A stretch of 34,546 nucleotides of DNA from NCBI GenBank assembly GCA_016183025.1, contig JACPFL010000090.1, positions 1 through 34,546 on the forward strand, given 5' to 3'. The stretch is from Deltaproteobacteria bacterium (GTDB lineage Bacteria; Desulfobacterota; JACPFL01). Below, piece after piece: positions 22,050-30,676 of the stretch. Position numbers and translations under genes: made by a program. Under the pieces are notes generated by a model, which searched no databases, was not told where the DNA came from, and saw nothing but the letters and a program-made list of their open reading frames with translations. How positions within the stretch are numbered: position 1 is the first letter of the stretch; every line of letters starts with the position of its first letter.

Positions 22050-23030
22050 ATGGCGCAGATGGCGTACCGCGATGCCCTGAACCAGGCCCTCCGGGAGGAG
22101 ATGGCGCGCGACCCGCGGGTCTTCCTGATGGGCGAGGAGGTGGGCCTGTACGAGGGGGCCTACAAGGTCAGCAAGGGGCTGCTGCAGGAGTTCGGCCCGA
22201 AGCGGGTGATCGACACGCCGATCGCGGAGGCGGGGTTCACGGGGGTGGGGATCGGGGCCGCGATGGTGGGGCTCCGGCCGGTCATCGAGATGATGACCTT
22301 CAACTTCGCCATCCTGGCCCTCGATCAGATCGTCAACCACGCGGCGAAGATCTCCTACATGTCCGGCGGCCAGTACCGGGTCCCGATCGTCATCCGCGGC
22401 CCCGGGGGGGCCGCCTTCCAGCTCGCGGCCCAGCACTCCCAGAGCATGGAGTCCTACTTCTGTCACGTCCCCGGGCTCAAGGTGGTCATGCCTGCCACGC
22501 CCGCCGACGCCAAGGGGCTCCTGAAGAGCGCCATCCGGGATGACGGCCCGGTGATCTTCATCGAGTCCGAGGTGCTCTACGGCTTCCGCGGAGAGGTGGA
22601 CGAGGAGGAGCACCTGATCCCGCTGGGCGTGGCCGAGGTGAAGCGGCCCGGCGAGGACGTGACGATCGTGGCCTGGTCCAAGACCCTCCACCTGGCCCTG
22701 GAGGCCGCCGAGGCGCTCGAGCAGGAGGGGGTCTCCTGTGAGGTCGTGGACCCGCGGACCCTCCGCCCCCTGGACAAGGAGACCATCCTGAACTCCGTCC
22801 GCAAGACCAACCGCGTGGTCGTCCTGGAAGAGGGGGCCCGCTTCTCCGGGGTGGGCGCGGAACTGGCCAGCCTCATCTCCGAGGAGGTCTTCGACCTGCT
22901 GGATGCCCCGGTGTACCGGGTCCCCGGCATCGATGTCCCCATGCCCTACGCCCGGAACCTGGAGCGCGCCAAGATCCCGACCAAGGAGCGGGTGATCGAG
23001 GCGGTCCACCACGTCCTCTACCGGCAGTAG
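22050..23030 (+). CDS. pdhB: Pyruvate (2-oxoacid) dehydrogenase E1 beta
   Basis: ATG 22050, 12 bases after the alpha stop and behind GAGGAGGGG. The 326-residue chain carries the transketolase pyrimidine domain (VFLMGEEVGLYEGAYKVSKGLLQEFG, with Glu of GEEVG activating ThDP; DTPIAEAGFTGVGIGAAMVGLRPVIEMM) and the C-terminal domain (DPRTLRPLDKETILNSVRKTNRVVVLEEG). It forms the heterotetrameric E1 with the preceding gene product. The pattern RPVIEMMTFNF is typical of pyruvate dehydrogenase. Confidence 0.92.
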   Translation: MAQMAYRDALNQALREEMARDPRVFLMGEEVGLYEGAYKVSKGLLQEFGPKRVIDTPIAEAGFTGVGIGAAMVGLRPVIEMMTFNFAILALDQIVNHAAKISYMSGGQYRVPIVIRGPGGAAFQLAAQHSQSMESYFCHVPGLKVVMPATPADAKGLLKSAIRDDGPVIFIESEVLYGFRGEVDEEEHLIPLGVAEVKRPGEDVTIVAWSKTLHLALEAAEALEQEGVSCEVVDPRTLRPLDKETILNSVRKTNRVVVLEEGARFSGVGAELASLISEEVFDLLDAPVYRVPGIDVPMPYARNLERAKIPTKERVIEAVHHVLYRQ

Positions 23031-23062
23031 CCGGGCCTGCCTGCCACAGAAGGAGCCGAATC

Positions 23063-24331
23063 GTGGCCTACCGCGTGGTGATGCCCAAGGTCAGCGACGC
23101 GACGGAGGAGGGGCGTCTCGTCAAGTGGCTCAAGCAGGAGGGCGACCGGGTCGAGTCCGGCGAGCCGATCGCGGAGATCGAGTCAGACAAGGGCGTCCTC
23201 GAGATGGAAGCCTTCAGCGGGGGCGTGCTCCGGAAGGTCATCGGGCGGGAGGGGGAAATCTACCCGGTGGGTGCCGTCCTGGGTGTCATCGCCGAGCCGG
23301 ACGAGAACCTGGAGTCGCTCCTGGCCCTGGGGGCGGGCGCGGGTGCCCCCCCTGCGACCCCGGCGCCGGGGCCTGCAGAGAGGGCGCAGGCGTCCGCAGA
23401 GAAGGCGGTGCGGCCCGCCGCAGAGCCGGCGCCGACGCCGGCAGAGAAGGTCAAGGCCTCGCCCCTGGCCCGCAACCTGGCCGCAGAGGCCGGGATTGAC
23501 CTCAGTCAGGTCCGGGGGAGCGGCCCGGGCGGCCGGGTCGTGAAGGAGGACGTCGAGGCATTCCTGCAGGCGCGGGCCGCCGCGCCCGCGCCCACCCCCG
23601 CTGCAGCCCGGCCACCGCTGCGGGCGGTCAGCCGCCCCTCGCCCGAGGTGGAGTTCGAGGAGCGCGACCTGAGCCTCATGCGGAAGGCCATCGCGCGGCG
23701 TCTGATCCAGAGCAAGGCCCCGGTCCCGCACTTCTACCTCACCACCGAGGTGGACATGGAGGGGTGCGCCCGCCTCCGGGAGGCGATCGGGGCCCTGGGT
23801 GACCTGCCGAAGGTGACCTACACCGACCTCATCATCAAGGCCTGCGCCGTGGCCCTGACCCGCCACCCCGAGGTGAACGCCGCCTTCATGGGCGACAAGC
23901 TCCGCCTGTACAGCCGGGTCCGCATCGGGTTGGCCGTGGCCGTCGAGGACGGGCTCATCACTCCGGTGATCCGGGACGCGGACCGCAAGGGGCTGCGGCA
24001 GATCGCCGAGGAGGCCCACGAGCTCGCGGCGCGCGCCCGCGACCGGCGACTCAGGCCCGAGGAATACACCGGGGCGACCTTCAGCGTGTCCAACCTCGGG
24101 ATGTTTGACGTAGAGGAGTTCTCCGCGGTGATCAACCCGCCCGAGGCCTGCATCCTCGCGGTCGGGGCGGTCGCGGACAAGCCGGTGGCCGAGGGCGGCC
24201 AGGTGGTCGTCCGCAAGCGGATGCGGCTCACCCTCTCGTGCGATCATCGAGCGGTGGACGGGGCCACCGGGGCACGGTTCCTCCAGGAGGTCAAGCGCAT
24301 CCTGGAGCAGCCGGCGCTGCTGGCCCTCTAG
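23063..24331 (+). CDS. pdhC: Dihydrolipoamide acyltransferase E2
   Basis: GTG 23063 after AAGGAGC gives a 422-residue E2 with one lipoyl domain (Lys43 in ESDKGVLEM is the lipoylation site), an Ala/Pro-rich linker (about 95-130), a peripheral subunit-binding domain (ASPLARNLAAEAGIDLSQVRGSG), a second linker and the catalytic core ending LSCDHRAVDGATGARFL, with the HxxxDG catalytic His. It moves acetyl groups from E1 to CoA. E1 and E3 are on either side in the same operon. Confidence 0.92.
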   Translation: MAYRVVMPKVSDATEEGRLVKWLKQEGDRVESGEPIAEIESDKGVLEMEAFSGGVLRKVIGREGEIYPVGAVLGVIAEPDENLESLLALGAGAGAPPATPAPGPAERAQASAEKAVRPAAEPAPTPAEKVKASPLARNLAAEAGIDLSQVRGSGPGGRVVKEDVEAFLQARAAAPAPTPAAARPPLRAVSRPSPEVEFEERDLSLMRKAIARRLIQSKAPVPHFYLTTEVDMEGCARLREAIGALGDLPKVTYTDLIIKACAVALTRHPEVNAAFMGDKLRLYSRVRIGLAVAVEDGLITPVIRDADRKGLRQIAEEAHELAARARDRRLRPEEYTGATFSVSNLGMFDVEEFSAVINPPEACILAVGAVADKPVAEGGQVVVRKRMRLTLSCDHRAVDGATGARFLQEVKRILEQPALLAL

Positions 24332-24355
24332 GGGCCCCGGACGGAGTCGAGGCGG

Positions 24356-25747
24356 ATGGCGCAGAGCGTGGACGTGGCGATCGTGGGGGCGGGGCCTGGC
24401 GGGTACGTGGCCGCGATCCGGGCCGCGCAGCTCGGGATGAAGGTCGCGGTGGTGGAGGAGGGGCGCGTGGGCGGGGTCTGCCTGAACGTGGGCTGCATCC
24501 CCACCAAGGCCCTGCTGCGCAGCGCCGAGGTGGTCTCCCTGGTCCGCCGCGCGGGCGACTTCGGGATCAGCTTCGACAACCTGCGCATCGACTTCGGCGC
24601 GGCCGTGACCCGGAGCCGGCAGATCGTCAGCCGCCTGGTCAAAGGGGTCGAGTACCTCTTCAAGAAGAACAAGATCACGCTGATCCCGGGACGGGGCCGG
24701 CTCACGGGGCCGGGGCGCCTCGAGGTGGACGGGCCGCAGGGGCGTGAGGGCGTGCAGGCACGCGTCATCATCCTGGCGACGGGCTCGCGCCCGAAGACGC
24801 TCCCGGGGCTGGCGTTCGACAGCAGGCGGGTCATCTCGAGCACCGAGGCGCTGGAGCTGAAGGAGGTGCCCCGAACCCTGGCCATCATCGGGGCCGGGGC
24901 CGTGGGGATGGAGTTCGCGGATGTCTTTGCCGCCTACGGGGCGCAGGTCACCCTCATCGAGATGCTGCCGAGCGTCCTCCCCGTCGAGGACCCCGAGGCC
25001 GCCGCGGTGGTGGCCAAGGCCTTCACGGCCCGCGGGATGACGCTCCTGACCAGCGCCCGCGTGGACGGGTTGACGCCGGAGGCCCAGGGGGTCCGTCTGA
25101 CCGCCACGGTCCAGGGTCAGCCGCGGGAGGTCGAGGCCGAGGTCGTCCTGGTCGCGGTGGGGCGGGCGCCGAACGTGGAGGGGCTCGGGCTGGAGGCGCT
25201 CGGCGTGGCCCAGGAGCGGGGATTCATCAAGGTCGGGCGGGACCTGCAGAGCAGCGTCCCCGGGATCTACGCGATCGGCGACCTGGTCGGCCCGCCGATG
25301 CTGGCCCACAAGGCCATGGCCGAGGGGGTGGCGGCGGCGGAGGCGATCGCCGGGGTCGAGGGGCCGGGGGTCAACTACAGCGCGATCGCCAACGTGACCT
25401 ACTGTCGCCCGGAGGTCGCCAGCCTGGGGCTCACGGAGGGGCAGGCCCGGGAGCGCGGGCACGAGGTCCGGGTGGGCAAGTTCCCGCTGCAGGCCAGCGG
25501 CCGCGCGCTCACCCTGGGCGAGCCCGAAGGGCTGGTGAAGGTCGTGGCGGATGCGGCATCCGGGGAGCTGATCGGCGTCCACATCGTCGGGCACGGCGCA
25601 TCCGACCTCATCGCCGAGGCGGCGCTGGCGCGGACCCTGGAGGCGACCCCTGAGGAGATCGCCCGCACGGTGCATCCCCACCCGACCCTGCCGGAGGCGC
25701 TGTTCGAGGCCTGCCTGGCCGCGCTCGGACGCGCCCTCCATTCCTAG
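24356..25747 (+). CDS. lpdA: Dihydrolipoamide dehydrogenase E3
   Basis: A 463-residue flavoprotein with the FAD motif VDVAIVGAGPGGYVAAIRAAQLG, the redox disulfide Cys42/Cys47 (GGVCLNVGCIPTK), the NAD motif AIIGAGAVGMEFADVFAAYG, second FAD motif GIYAIGDLVG and the C-terminal interface with the catalytic His-Glu pair (HPHPTLPE). It reoxidises the E2 lipoyl group with NAD. It is 24 bases after the E2 stop. Confidence 0.94.
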   Translation: MAQSVDVAIVGAGPGGYVAAIRAAQLGMKVAVVEEGRVGGVCLNVGCIPTKALLRSAEVVSLVRRAGDFGISFDNLRIDFGAAVTRSRQIVSRLVKGVEYLFKKNKITLIPGRGRLTGPGRLEVDGPQGREGVQARVIILATGSRPKTLPGLAFDSRRVISSTEALELKEVPRTLAIIGAGAVGMEFADVFAAYGAQVTLIEMLPSVLPVEDPEAAAVVAKAFTARGMTLLTSARVDGLTPEAQGVRLTATVQGQPREVEAEVVLVAVGRAPNVEGLGLEALGVAQERGFIKVGRDLQSSVPGIYAIGDLVGPPMLAHKAMAEGVAAAEAIAGVEGPGVNYSAIANVTYCRPEVASLGLTEGQARERGHEVRVGKFPLQASGRALTLGEPEGLVKVVADAASGELIGVHIVGHGASDLIAEAALARTLEATPEEIARTVHPHPTLPEALFEACLAALGRALHS

Positions 25748-25766
25748 ACCGGCGAGGGGGGCTGCG

Positions 25767-26879
25767 GTGAGATCGCTTCCCCTGCACGCGCGGCACCAGG
25801 CCCGAGGCGCGACGTTCGTGGAGCGGGCCGGGTGGGCCGCCCCCGCCCACTACGGGGACCCGGTGGCCGAGCACCTGGCCGTGCGCCGCGGCGCCGGGCT
25901 CGCGGACCTGTCGGCCCGGGGCAAGCTCTGGCTCTCCGGGGAGGACCGCCAGAGCTTCCTGCACAGCCTGCTCTCGAATGACATCCAGGGGCTTCACCCT
26001 GGACAGGGGACCTACGCGACCCTGCTCACCGACAAGGGGAAGATGCTGGCCGACCTGCGGGTCTATCACCTGGGCGACCGGCTGCTCCTGGACCTCGAGC
26101 CGGAGCTGACGGCCCGGATGGTGGAGATCCTGAACGGCTACATCATCGCCGACGATGTGCTGGTCGAGGACGCCACCGAGGCCCTGGCTCTGCTCTCTGT
26201 CCATGGGCCGGCCGCCCGCGAACTCCTCGGCAAGCTGCTCACCGACCTCCCGTCCCCGGAGCCACATCGGAACACCCGGAACCGGATCAGCGGGCAGGAC
26301 GTGATTGCCGTGCGGGGGGACCGCACCGGGGAGGAGGGGTATGACCTCTACGTCCCCGTCTCCGGCGCCGCTGCGCTGTGGGAGGCGCTGATCGAGGTCG
26401 GCGCTCCGCGGGGGCTGCGCCCCGTGGGGGAGGCGGCGCTCGAGAGCCTCAGGATCGAGGCGGGTCTGCCCCGCTACGGCGCGGACATGACGGAGGAGAC
26501 GATCCCGATCGAGGCGGGGCTCGAGGCGCGGGCCATCAGCTACACGAAGGGGTGCTACATCGGGCAAGAGGTCATCGCGCGTATCAAGGCGCGGGGCCAC
26601 GTGAACCGGCACCTGGTGGGGCTCCTCCTCCGCGGCGCGGCCGTGCCCACGCCGGGCAGCCCCATCCTGGCCGGCGAACGGCAGGTAGGGATGGTGACCA
26701 GCAGCGCCTATTCGCCGGTGCTCGGGTGTGCCATTGCGCTCGGCTATGTCCGCGCGGAGGCCGCCAGGCCAGGCACCACCGTGACGGTGCGTGAGGGACA
26801 GGAGATGCTGGCGGGCGCGGTGGCCCCGCTCCCGTTCCCGCCAGGGGTCGGCGCGACCGCTTCGCAAGAGCCCCGGTGA
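25767..26879 (+). CDS. GcvT/YgfZ-type folate-binding protein
   Basis: GTG 25767 after GGCGAGGGGG. The 370-residue protein has the GCV_T fold (GLADLSARGKLWLSGEDRQSFLHSLLSNDIQGLHPGQGTYATLLTDKGKMLADLRV) and contains KGCYIGQEVIARIKARGHVNRHL, the KGCYxGQE signature of YgfZ/IBA57. YgfZ assists repair or assembly of certain Fe-S enzymes using tetrahydrofolate; aminomethyltransferase is the alternative. Its position between lipoamide enzymes and an Fe-S ferredoxin oxidoreductase suits an Fe-S maturation role. The H protein and GcvP are not nearby, which argues against the glycine cleavage system. Confidence 0.82.
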   Translation: MRSLPLHARHQARGATFVERAGWAAPAHYGDPVAEHLAVRRGAGLADLSARGKLWLSGEDRQSFLHSLLSNDIQGLHPGQGTYATLLTDKGKMLADLRVYHLGDRLLLDLEPELTARMVEILNGYIIADDVLVEDATEALALLSVHGPAARELLGKLLTDLPSPEPHRNTRNRISGQDVIAVRGDRTGEEGYDLYVPVSGAAALWEALIEVGAPRGLRPVGEAALESLRIEAGLPRYGADMTEETIPIEAGLEARAISYTKGCYIGQEVIARIKARGHVNRHLVGLLLRGAAVPTPGSPILAGERQVGMVTSSAYSPVLGCAIALGYVRAEAARPGTTVTVREGQEMLAGAVAPLPFPPGVGATASQEPR

Positions 26880-26922
26880 ACTTCAGGAGATCACCGGTAT
26901 CACCGGGCAGCGCGAAAAAGCC

Positions 26923-26951
26923 TTGGCCCGGGCCCGAAGATGTTCTATAAT
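26923..26951 (+). promoter_or_regulatory. Sigma70 promoter of the 2-oxoacid:ferredoxin oxidoreductase genes
   Basis: TTGGCC (26923-26928), 17-base spacer, then a perfect TATAAT (26946-26951), in a locally AT-rich patch of an otherwise GC-rich region. Transcription should start near 26958, about 20 bases before the gene. Confidence 0.7.
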
Positions 26952-26976
26952 AGATAAAACACGTCTGGAGGGGATG

Positions 26977-28713
26977 ATGGAAGCGCGACGCGATATCGTC
27001 GTCGGGATCGGCGGGGAGGGCGGCGAGGGGGTCATCGTCACCGGCGATATGCTGACCCTGGCTGGAGCCCGCTCCGGACAGCACGTCTTCACGACCCGCA
27101 CGTTCCCGGCCGAGATCAAGGGCGGGTACTGCAACTTCCAGCTCCGCATGGGTGACGAGCCGATGCACTCCCATGGGGACGCGCTGGACGTGCTGGTCTG
27201 CTTCAACGAGGAGGCGGTCATCAACGGCAAGAAGGACCTCAGGCCCGGGGGCACGCTCGTGTACGACACGGCCCCGGCCACCGAGGCCCAGGCCCAGCGG
27301 GTGCCGGGGGTGCGGCTGATCGGGCTCCCCATGACGAAGATTGCCAGCGAGGAGCTGAAGGCCCCCCTCAGCAAGAACATGGTGGCGCTCGGGGCCACGG
27401 CCTACCTGCTGTCCATCCCCTTCGGATCCATCGAGAAGCTCATCACTGACCGCTTCAAGCGGAAGGGCGAGAAGGTCCTGGCGGCGAACATCGCGGCCAT
27501 CAAGGCCGGCCACGCCTTTGTGGAGGAGCGCTGCAAGGACCGGGTCCGGACGTACCAGCCGGTGAAGGCGGACGACCGGCTCCTCCTGTCCGGAAACCAG
27601 GCCCTGGCCCTGGGCACCCTGGCGGCCGGGGTCAGACTCTGTGCGGCCTATCCGATCACGCCGGCCTCGGACATCATGGAGTTCCTGGCGGACGTCCTGC
27701 CCCGGTTCGGCGGCGCGGTGGTCCAGGCCGAGGACGAGATGTCGGCGCTCGGGATGGTCCTCGGGGCCATGTACACGGGCCGCCGGGCCTTCACCAGCAC
27801 CTCGGGTCCCGGGCTGTCACTCATGACGGAGATGATCGGGCTGGCCTCCATGGCCGAGGTCCCGGCGGTCATCTTCGACATCCAGCGTTCCGGCCCCTGC
27901 ACCGGGATGCCGACCAAGACCGCTCAGGCCGACCTGCTCTTCGCCGTCTTCGGCGGGAGCGGGGACGCGCCCCGCATCGTGCTGGCCCCCACGGACGTGG
28001 AGGACTGCTACTACGTGACGCAGAAGTGCTTCGACCTGGCCGAGCGCTACTCGATGCCGGTCATCATGCTCTCCGACCTTTCCCTGGGCCACCGTCGGCA
28101 GACGGTCCCCCGGCTGCGGCTCCCGGAGAACGGGCAGGGCAACGGGCAGAGGCATGAGCAGCCCCAGCAGTGGGCGCACTACCGGCGGTACGAGATCACG
28201 GAGAGCGGGGTCTCCCCACGGGCCGTCCCGGGTGAGGAAGGCGGCTTCCACACCGTCACCGGCCTGGAGCACGACGAGTTCGGGGCCCCCTGCTACGAGC
28301 CCTCCATGCACCAGGCCATGAACGCCAAACGGTTCCGGAAGTTCGCCACGCTGGCCCGTGAAGGCAACGGGGTCAAGCTCGCCGGGGACGCCCAGGCCGA
28401 GGTCGGCATCCTGGGGTGGGGCTCCACCTACGGGGCGGTCCTGGAGGCGGTCGCCCGGGTCCGCGGCGAGGGGCGCCGGGTGAAGGTCCTCTACCCGACG
28501 CTGCTGAACCCGATGCCCCGGAAGGAGATCGGCGAGTTCCTCCGCTCCGTGAAGAAGGTCGTCGTCCCCGAGTTGAACTTCACGGGGCACTTTGCCACGC
28601 TGCTCCGGGCGGAGTTCGGCATCGATCCCATCCGGCTGGATCTCTGCCAGGGCGTCCCGTTCACCCCTGGCCAGATCTACGCCACGATCAAGGAGGTCAT
28701 CGGTCGTGACTAA
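26977..28713 (+). CDS. korA: 2-oxoacid:ferredoxin oxidoreductase, fused gamma-alpha subunit
   Basis: Start ATG 26977 (5 bases after GGAGG; ATG 26974 is directly adjacent). The 578-residue chain is a fusion: residues 5-185 are the gamma domain (VVGIGGEGGEGVIVTGDMLTLAGA ... FPAEIKGGYCNFQLRMGDEP), residues 200-430 the alpha pyrimidine domain (CAAYPITPASDIMEFLA, VVQAEDEMSALGMVLGAMYTGRRAFTSTSGPGLSLMTEMIGLASMAEVP, RSGPCTGMPTKTAQADL), then domain II (VGILGWGSTYGAVLEAV). This two-subunit layout is typical of 2-oxoglutarate or related 2-oxoacid:ferredoxin oxidoreductases, which make acyl-CoA, CO2 and reduced ferredoxin. Exact substrate cannot be read from the sequence. Confidence 0.9.
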   Translation: MEARRDIVVGIGGEGGEGVIVTGDMLTLAGARSGQHVFTTRTFPAEIKGGYCNFQLRMGDEPMHSHGDALDVLVCFNEEAVINGKKDLRPGGTLVYDTAPATEAQAQRVPGVRLIGLPMTKIASEELKAPLSKNMVALGATAYLLSIPFGSIEKLITDRFKRKGEKVLAANIAAIKAGHAFVEERCKDRVRTYQPVKADDRLLLSGNQALALGTLAAGVRLCAAYPITPASDIMEFLADVLPRFGGAVVQAEDEMSALGMVLGAMYTGRRAFTSTSGPGLSLMTEMIGLASMAEVPAVIFDIQRSGPCTGMPTKTAQADLLFAVFGGSGDAPRIVLAPTDVEDCYYVTQKCFDLAERYSMPVIMLSDLSLGHRRQTVPRLRLPENGQGNGQRHEQPQQWAHYRRYEITESGVSPRAVPGEEGGFHTVTGLEHDEFGAPCYEPSMHQAMNAKRFRKFATLAREGNGVKLAGDAQAEVGILGWGSTYGAVLEAVARVRGEGRRVKVLYPTLLNPMPRKEIGEFLRSVKKVVVPELNFTGHFATLLRAEFGIDPIRLDLCQGVPFTPGQIYATIKEVIGRD

Positions 28714-29554
28714 GCTTGCGAAGGAGGCCTACAAGGGGAACGTCAAGCCGATCTGGTGCCCGGGGTGTGGGGACTTCGGCGTGTTGACGTCGCTCTACAT
28801 GGCGATGGCGGAGCTGGAGCTGGACCCGAAGAAGGTCGTGGTCGTCTCCGGGATCGGCTGCTCCGGGCGGCTGCCGGCCTTCGTGAAGGACTACGGGTTC
28901 CACGGCGTGCACGGCCGGGCCCTGCCGATCGCTCAGGGGGTGAAGCTGGCCCGCCCTGAGCTCACCGTGATCGTGGTGGGCGGGGACGGCGACGGGTTCG
29001 GGATCGGGGGCGGCCACCTGCCCCATGCGGCCCGGCGCAACGTGGACCTCACCTACATCGTGCTGGACAACAACACGTACGGGCTGACCAAGGGGCAGAC
29101 CTCGCCCACCAGCGTGGTCGGCTACCAGACCGGCTCGACCCCCTACGGGAACGTCGAGGAGCCGCTGAACCCGATCGCCCTGACCCTGGCCCACGACGCC
29201 TCGTTCGTGGCCCGGGGCTACTCGGCCCAGGCCAAGCACATGACGGAGCTGATCATGGAGGCGGTCCAGCACCGGGGGTTCTCCTTTATCCAGGCCCTGA
29301 GCCCCTGCGTGACGTTCAACCACCGCGAGACGTTCAAGTTCTACGCCAGTCTGGTCCAGCCCATCCCCGTGGAGCACGACCCCACCAACAAGCTCAAGGC
29401 CTTCGAGCTGGCGTACAATCACGAGAAGGTCTGGCTGGGGGTGTTCTACCAGGTGAAGAAGGCCCCGTGGGACGAGAAGATCGAGGCGGTCCAGCACCGG
29501 GCGCGGGAGAAGGGGCCGGCCGACCTGGAGAAGATCGTGGCACGCTTTGCCTAG
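28706..29554 (+). CDS. korB: 2-oxoacid:ferredoxin oxidoreductase beta subunit
   Basis: GTG 28706 overlaps the previous stop by 8 bases, with AAGGAGG inside the upstream gene, so translation is coupled. The 282-residue subunit carries the 4Fe-4S cysteines (WCPGCGDFGVLTS, GIGCSGRLP, and a later Cys in SPCVTFN) and the ThDP/Mg site GGDGDGFGIGGGHLPHAARRNVDLTYIVLDNNTYGLTKGQTSPTS. It pairs with the fused gamma-alpha chain. The gene ends 14 bases from the convergent LysR gene. Confidence 0.93.
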   Translation: MTKLAKEAYKGNVKPIWCPGCGDFGVLTSLYMAMAELELDPKKVVVVSGIGCSGRLPAFVKDYGFHGVHGRALPIAQGVKLARPELTVIVVGGDGDGFGIGGGHLPHAARRNVDLTYIVLDNNTYGLTKGQTSPTSVVGYQTGSTPYGNVEEPLNPIALTLAHDASFVARGYSAQAKHMTELIMEAVQHRGFSFIQALSPCVTFNHRETFKFYASLVQPIPVEHDPTNKLKAFELAYNHEKVWLGVFYQVKKAPWDEKIEAVQHRAREKGPADLEKIVARFA

Positions 29555-29568
29555 CCGGCCCCCTCGGT

Positions 29569-30465
29569 CTAGTCTGAGCACCCCTTCAGGACGAACTGCA
29601 GGAACGCCTCGGCCAGCGGGGAGCGCGTGCGCCCGGCATGGGTGGCGATGTAGAAGTCCCGCAGGACCCGCAGCCCGTGGACCGGGACGGTGACGAGCGC
29701 CCCGCGGCTCAGCTCCTCCTGCACCGCGCGACGCGACACGAAGGCCACCCCGAGCCCGGCCCGCACCGCCTGTTTCAGCGCCTCGGTACTCCCCATCTCG
29801 GTGAGGATCTGCATCTCGGGCAGGCGCATGCCGGCCTGCGCGAGGGCGGCCTGCAGGGCCGCGCGTGACCCGGAGCCTTTCTCCCGGATGACGAACGGCT
29901 CCTCCCTGAGATCAGCGAGGGCGACCTCGCGGCGGGCCGCCCAGCGGTGGCCTGGCGGCAGGATCAGGATCAGCTCGTCCTTCAGGAAGCGGCGGAACCG
30001 GAGCTTCTCGTCCCGCTGGCGGGCCCCCACGATCCCGATCTCGACCTGCCCCTCCTGGGCCAGGGTCAGGATGCGCGCGGTGTCCCGGATGATGAGGGTG
30101 ACCGCGATGCCCGGGTAGAGGCCCTTGAACCGTCCCAGGAGGCCGGGCAGCAGGTACTCCCCCGGGATGGTGCTGGCCCCGATCACCAGCTCGCCGATCA
30201 TTTTCCCCAGGAAATGGTGGATGGCCTTCTGGGCCTCCCCGTGGAGCGCGAGGATCTGGCTGGCGTAGCGGTGCAGGAGCTGTCCGGCCCGCGTGGGGAC
30301 GGCCTGCTTGCCCAGCCGGTCCAGGAGGCGGCACCCCAGCTCCCCTTCCAGCGCCTTGATGTGGGCGCTCACGGTGGGCTGGGCCAGGAGCACGGCCTCA
30401 GCGGCCCGGGAGAAGCTCTTCAGCTCCACGACTTTGCAGAAGACCTCGATCTGTCGGAGATCCAC
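29569..30465 (-). CDS. LysR-family transcriptional regulator (CysB/CbbR-like)
   Basis: The 298-residue protein starts at GTG (30465 on the minus strand) with AGGGAG upstream. An N-terminal winged HTH (MDLRQIEVFCKVVELKSFSRAAEAVLLAQPTVSAHIKALEGELGCRLLDRLG) is followed by a type-2 periplasmic-binding-like effector domain (residues 90-295). It is divergent from tatC and convergent with the oxidoreductase genes. The effector is unknown. LysR proteins usually act on divergent or nearby operons; the adjoining metabolic genes are possible targets, but no T-N11-A site was confirmed. Confidence 0.93.
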   Translation of the reverse strand: MDLRQIEVFCKVVELKSFSRAAEAVLLAQPTVSAHIKALEGELGCRLLDRLGKQAVPTRAGQLLHRYASQILALHGEAQKAIHHFLGKMIGELVIGASTIPGEYLLPGLLGRFKGLYPGIAVTLIIRDTARILTLAQEGQVEIGIVGARQRDEKLRFRRFLKDELILILPPGHRWAARREVALADLREEPFVIREKGSGSRAALQAALAQAGMRLPEMQILTEMGSTEALKQAVRAGLGVAFVSRRAVQEELSRGALVTVPVHGLRVLRDFYIATHAGRTRSPLAEAFLQFVLKGCSD

Positions 30466-30546
30466 GGCACGCTCCCTGCGATCGGCTGCGCGCGTGTCAT
30501 CTTAGCCGTCCCGGCCGGCCGGCGCAATCGCGGGTGGGTGCGGCTT

Positions 30547-30575
30547 TTGACAGGTGGCCGGACGCCCCCTATGAT
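30547..30575 (+). promoter_or_regulatory. Near-perfect sigma70 promoter upstream of tatC
   Basis: TTGACA (30547-30552), 17-base spacer, TATGAT (30570-30575), in the 211-base gap between divergent LysR and tatC genes. Predicted start near 30582, only a few bases before ATG 30585, which opens a 21-codon frame ending TAG 30648-30650. That mini-frame may be a leaderless leader peptide or chance; the tatC start is about 95 bases downstream. Confidence 0.6.
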
Positions 30576-30676
30576 GGTGGCGCCATGATCACCGTGAGAG
30601 CCTGCACAGCACGCCTCTGGCCCGACGGCCCCCTCGGGACGGCGGGGTAGGGGCGCCCCTCGGGACACGGGGCCGC

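Noticed and set aside
21021-23012. 663-codon minus-strand open frame
   Set aside because: It is antisense to the pyruvate dehydrogenase E1 genes and arises from GC-rich codon bias; its composition has no protein-like motifs.
23183-25741. 852-codon minus-strand open frame
   Set aside because: Antisense shadow of the E2 and E3 genes, which have full family motifs.
25767-26879. Glycine cleavage T protein
   Set aside because: KGCYxGQE is the YgfZ signature and no gcvH or gcvP is nearby; kept as a GcvT/YgfZ-like call.
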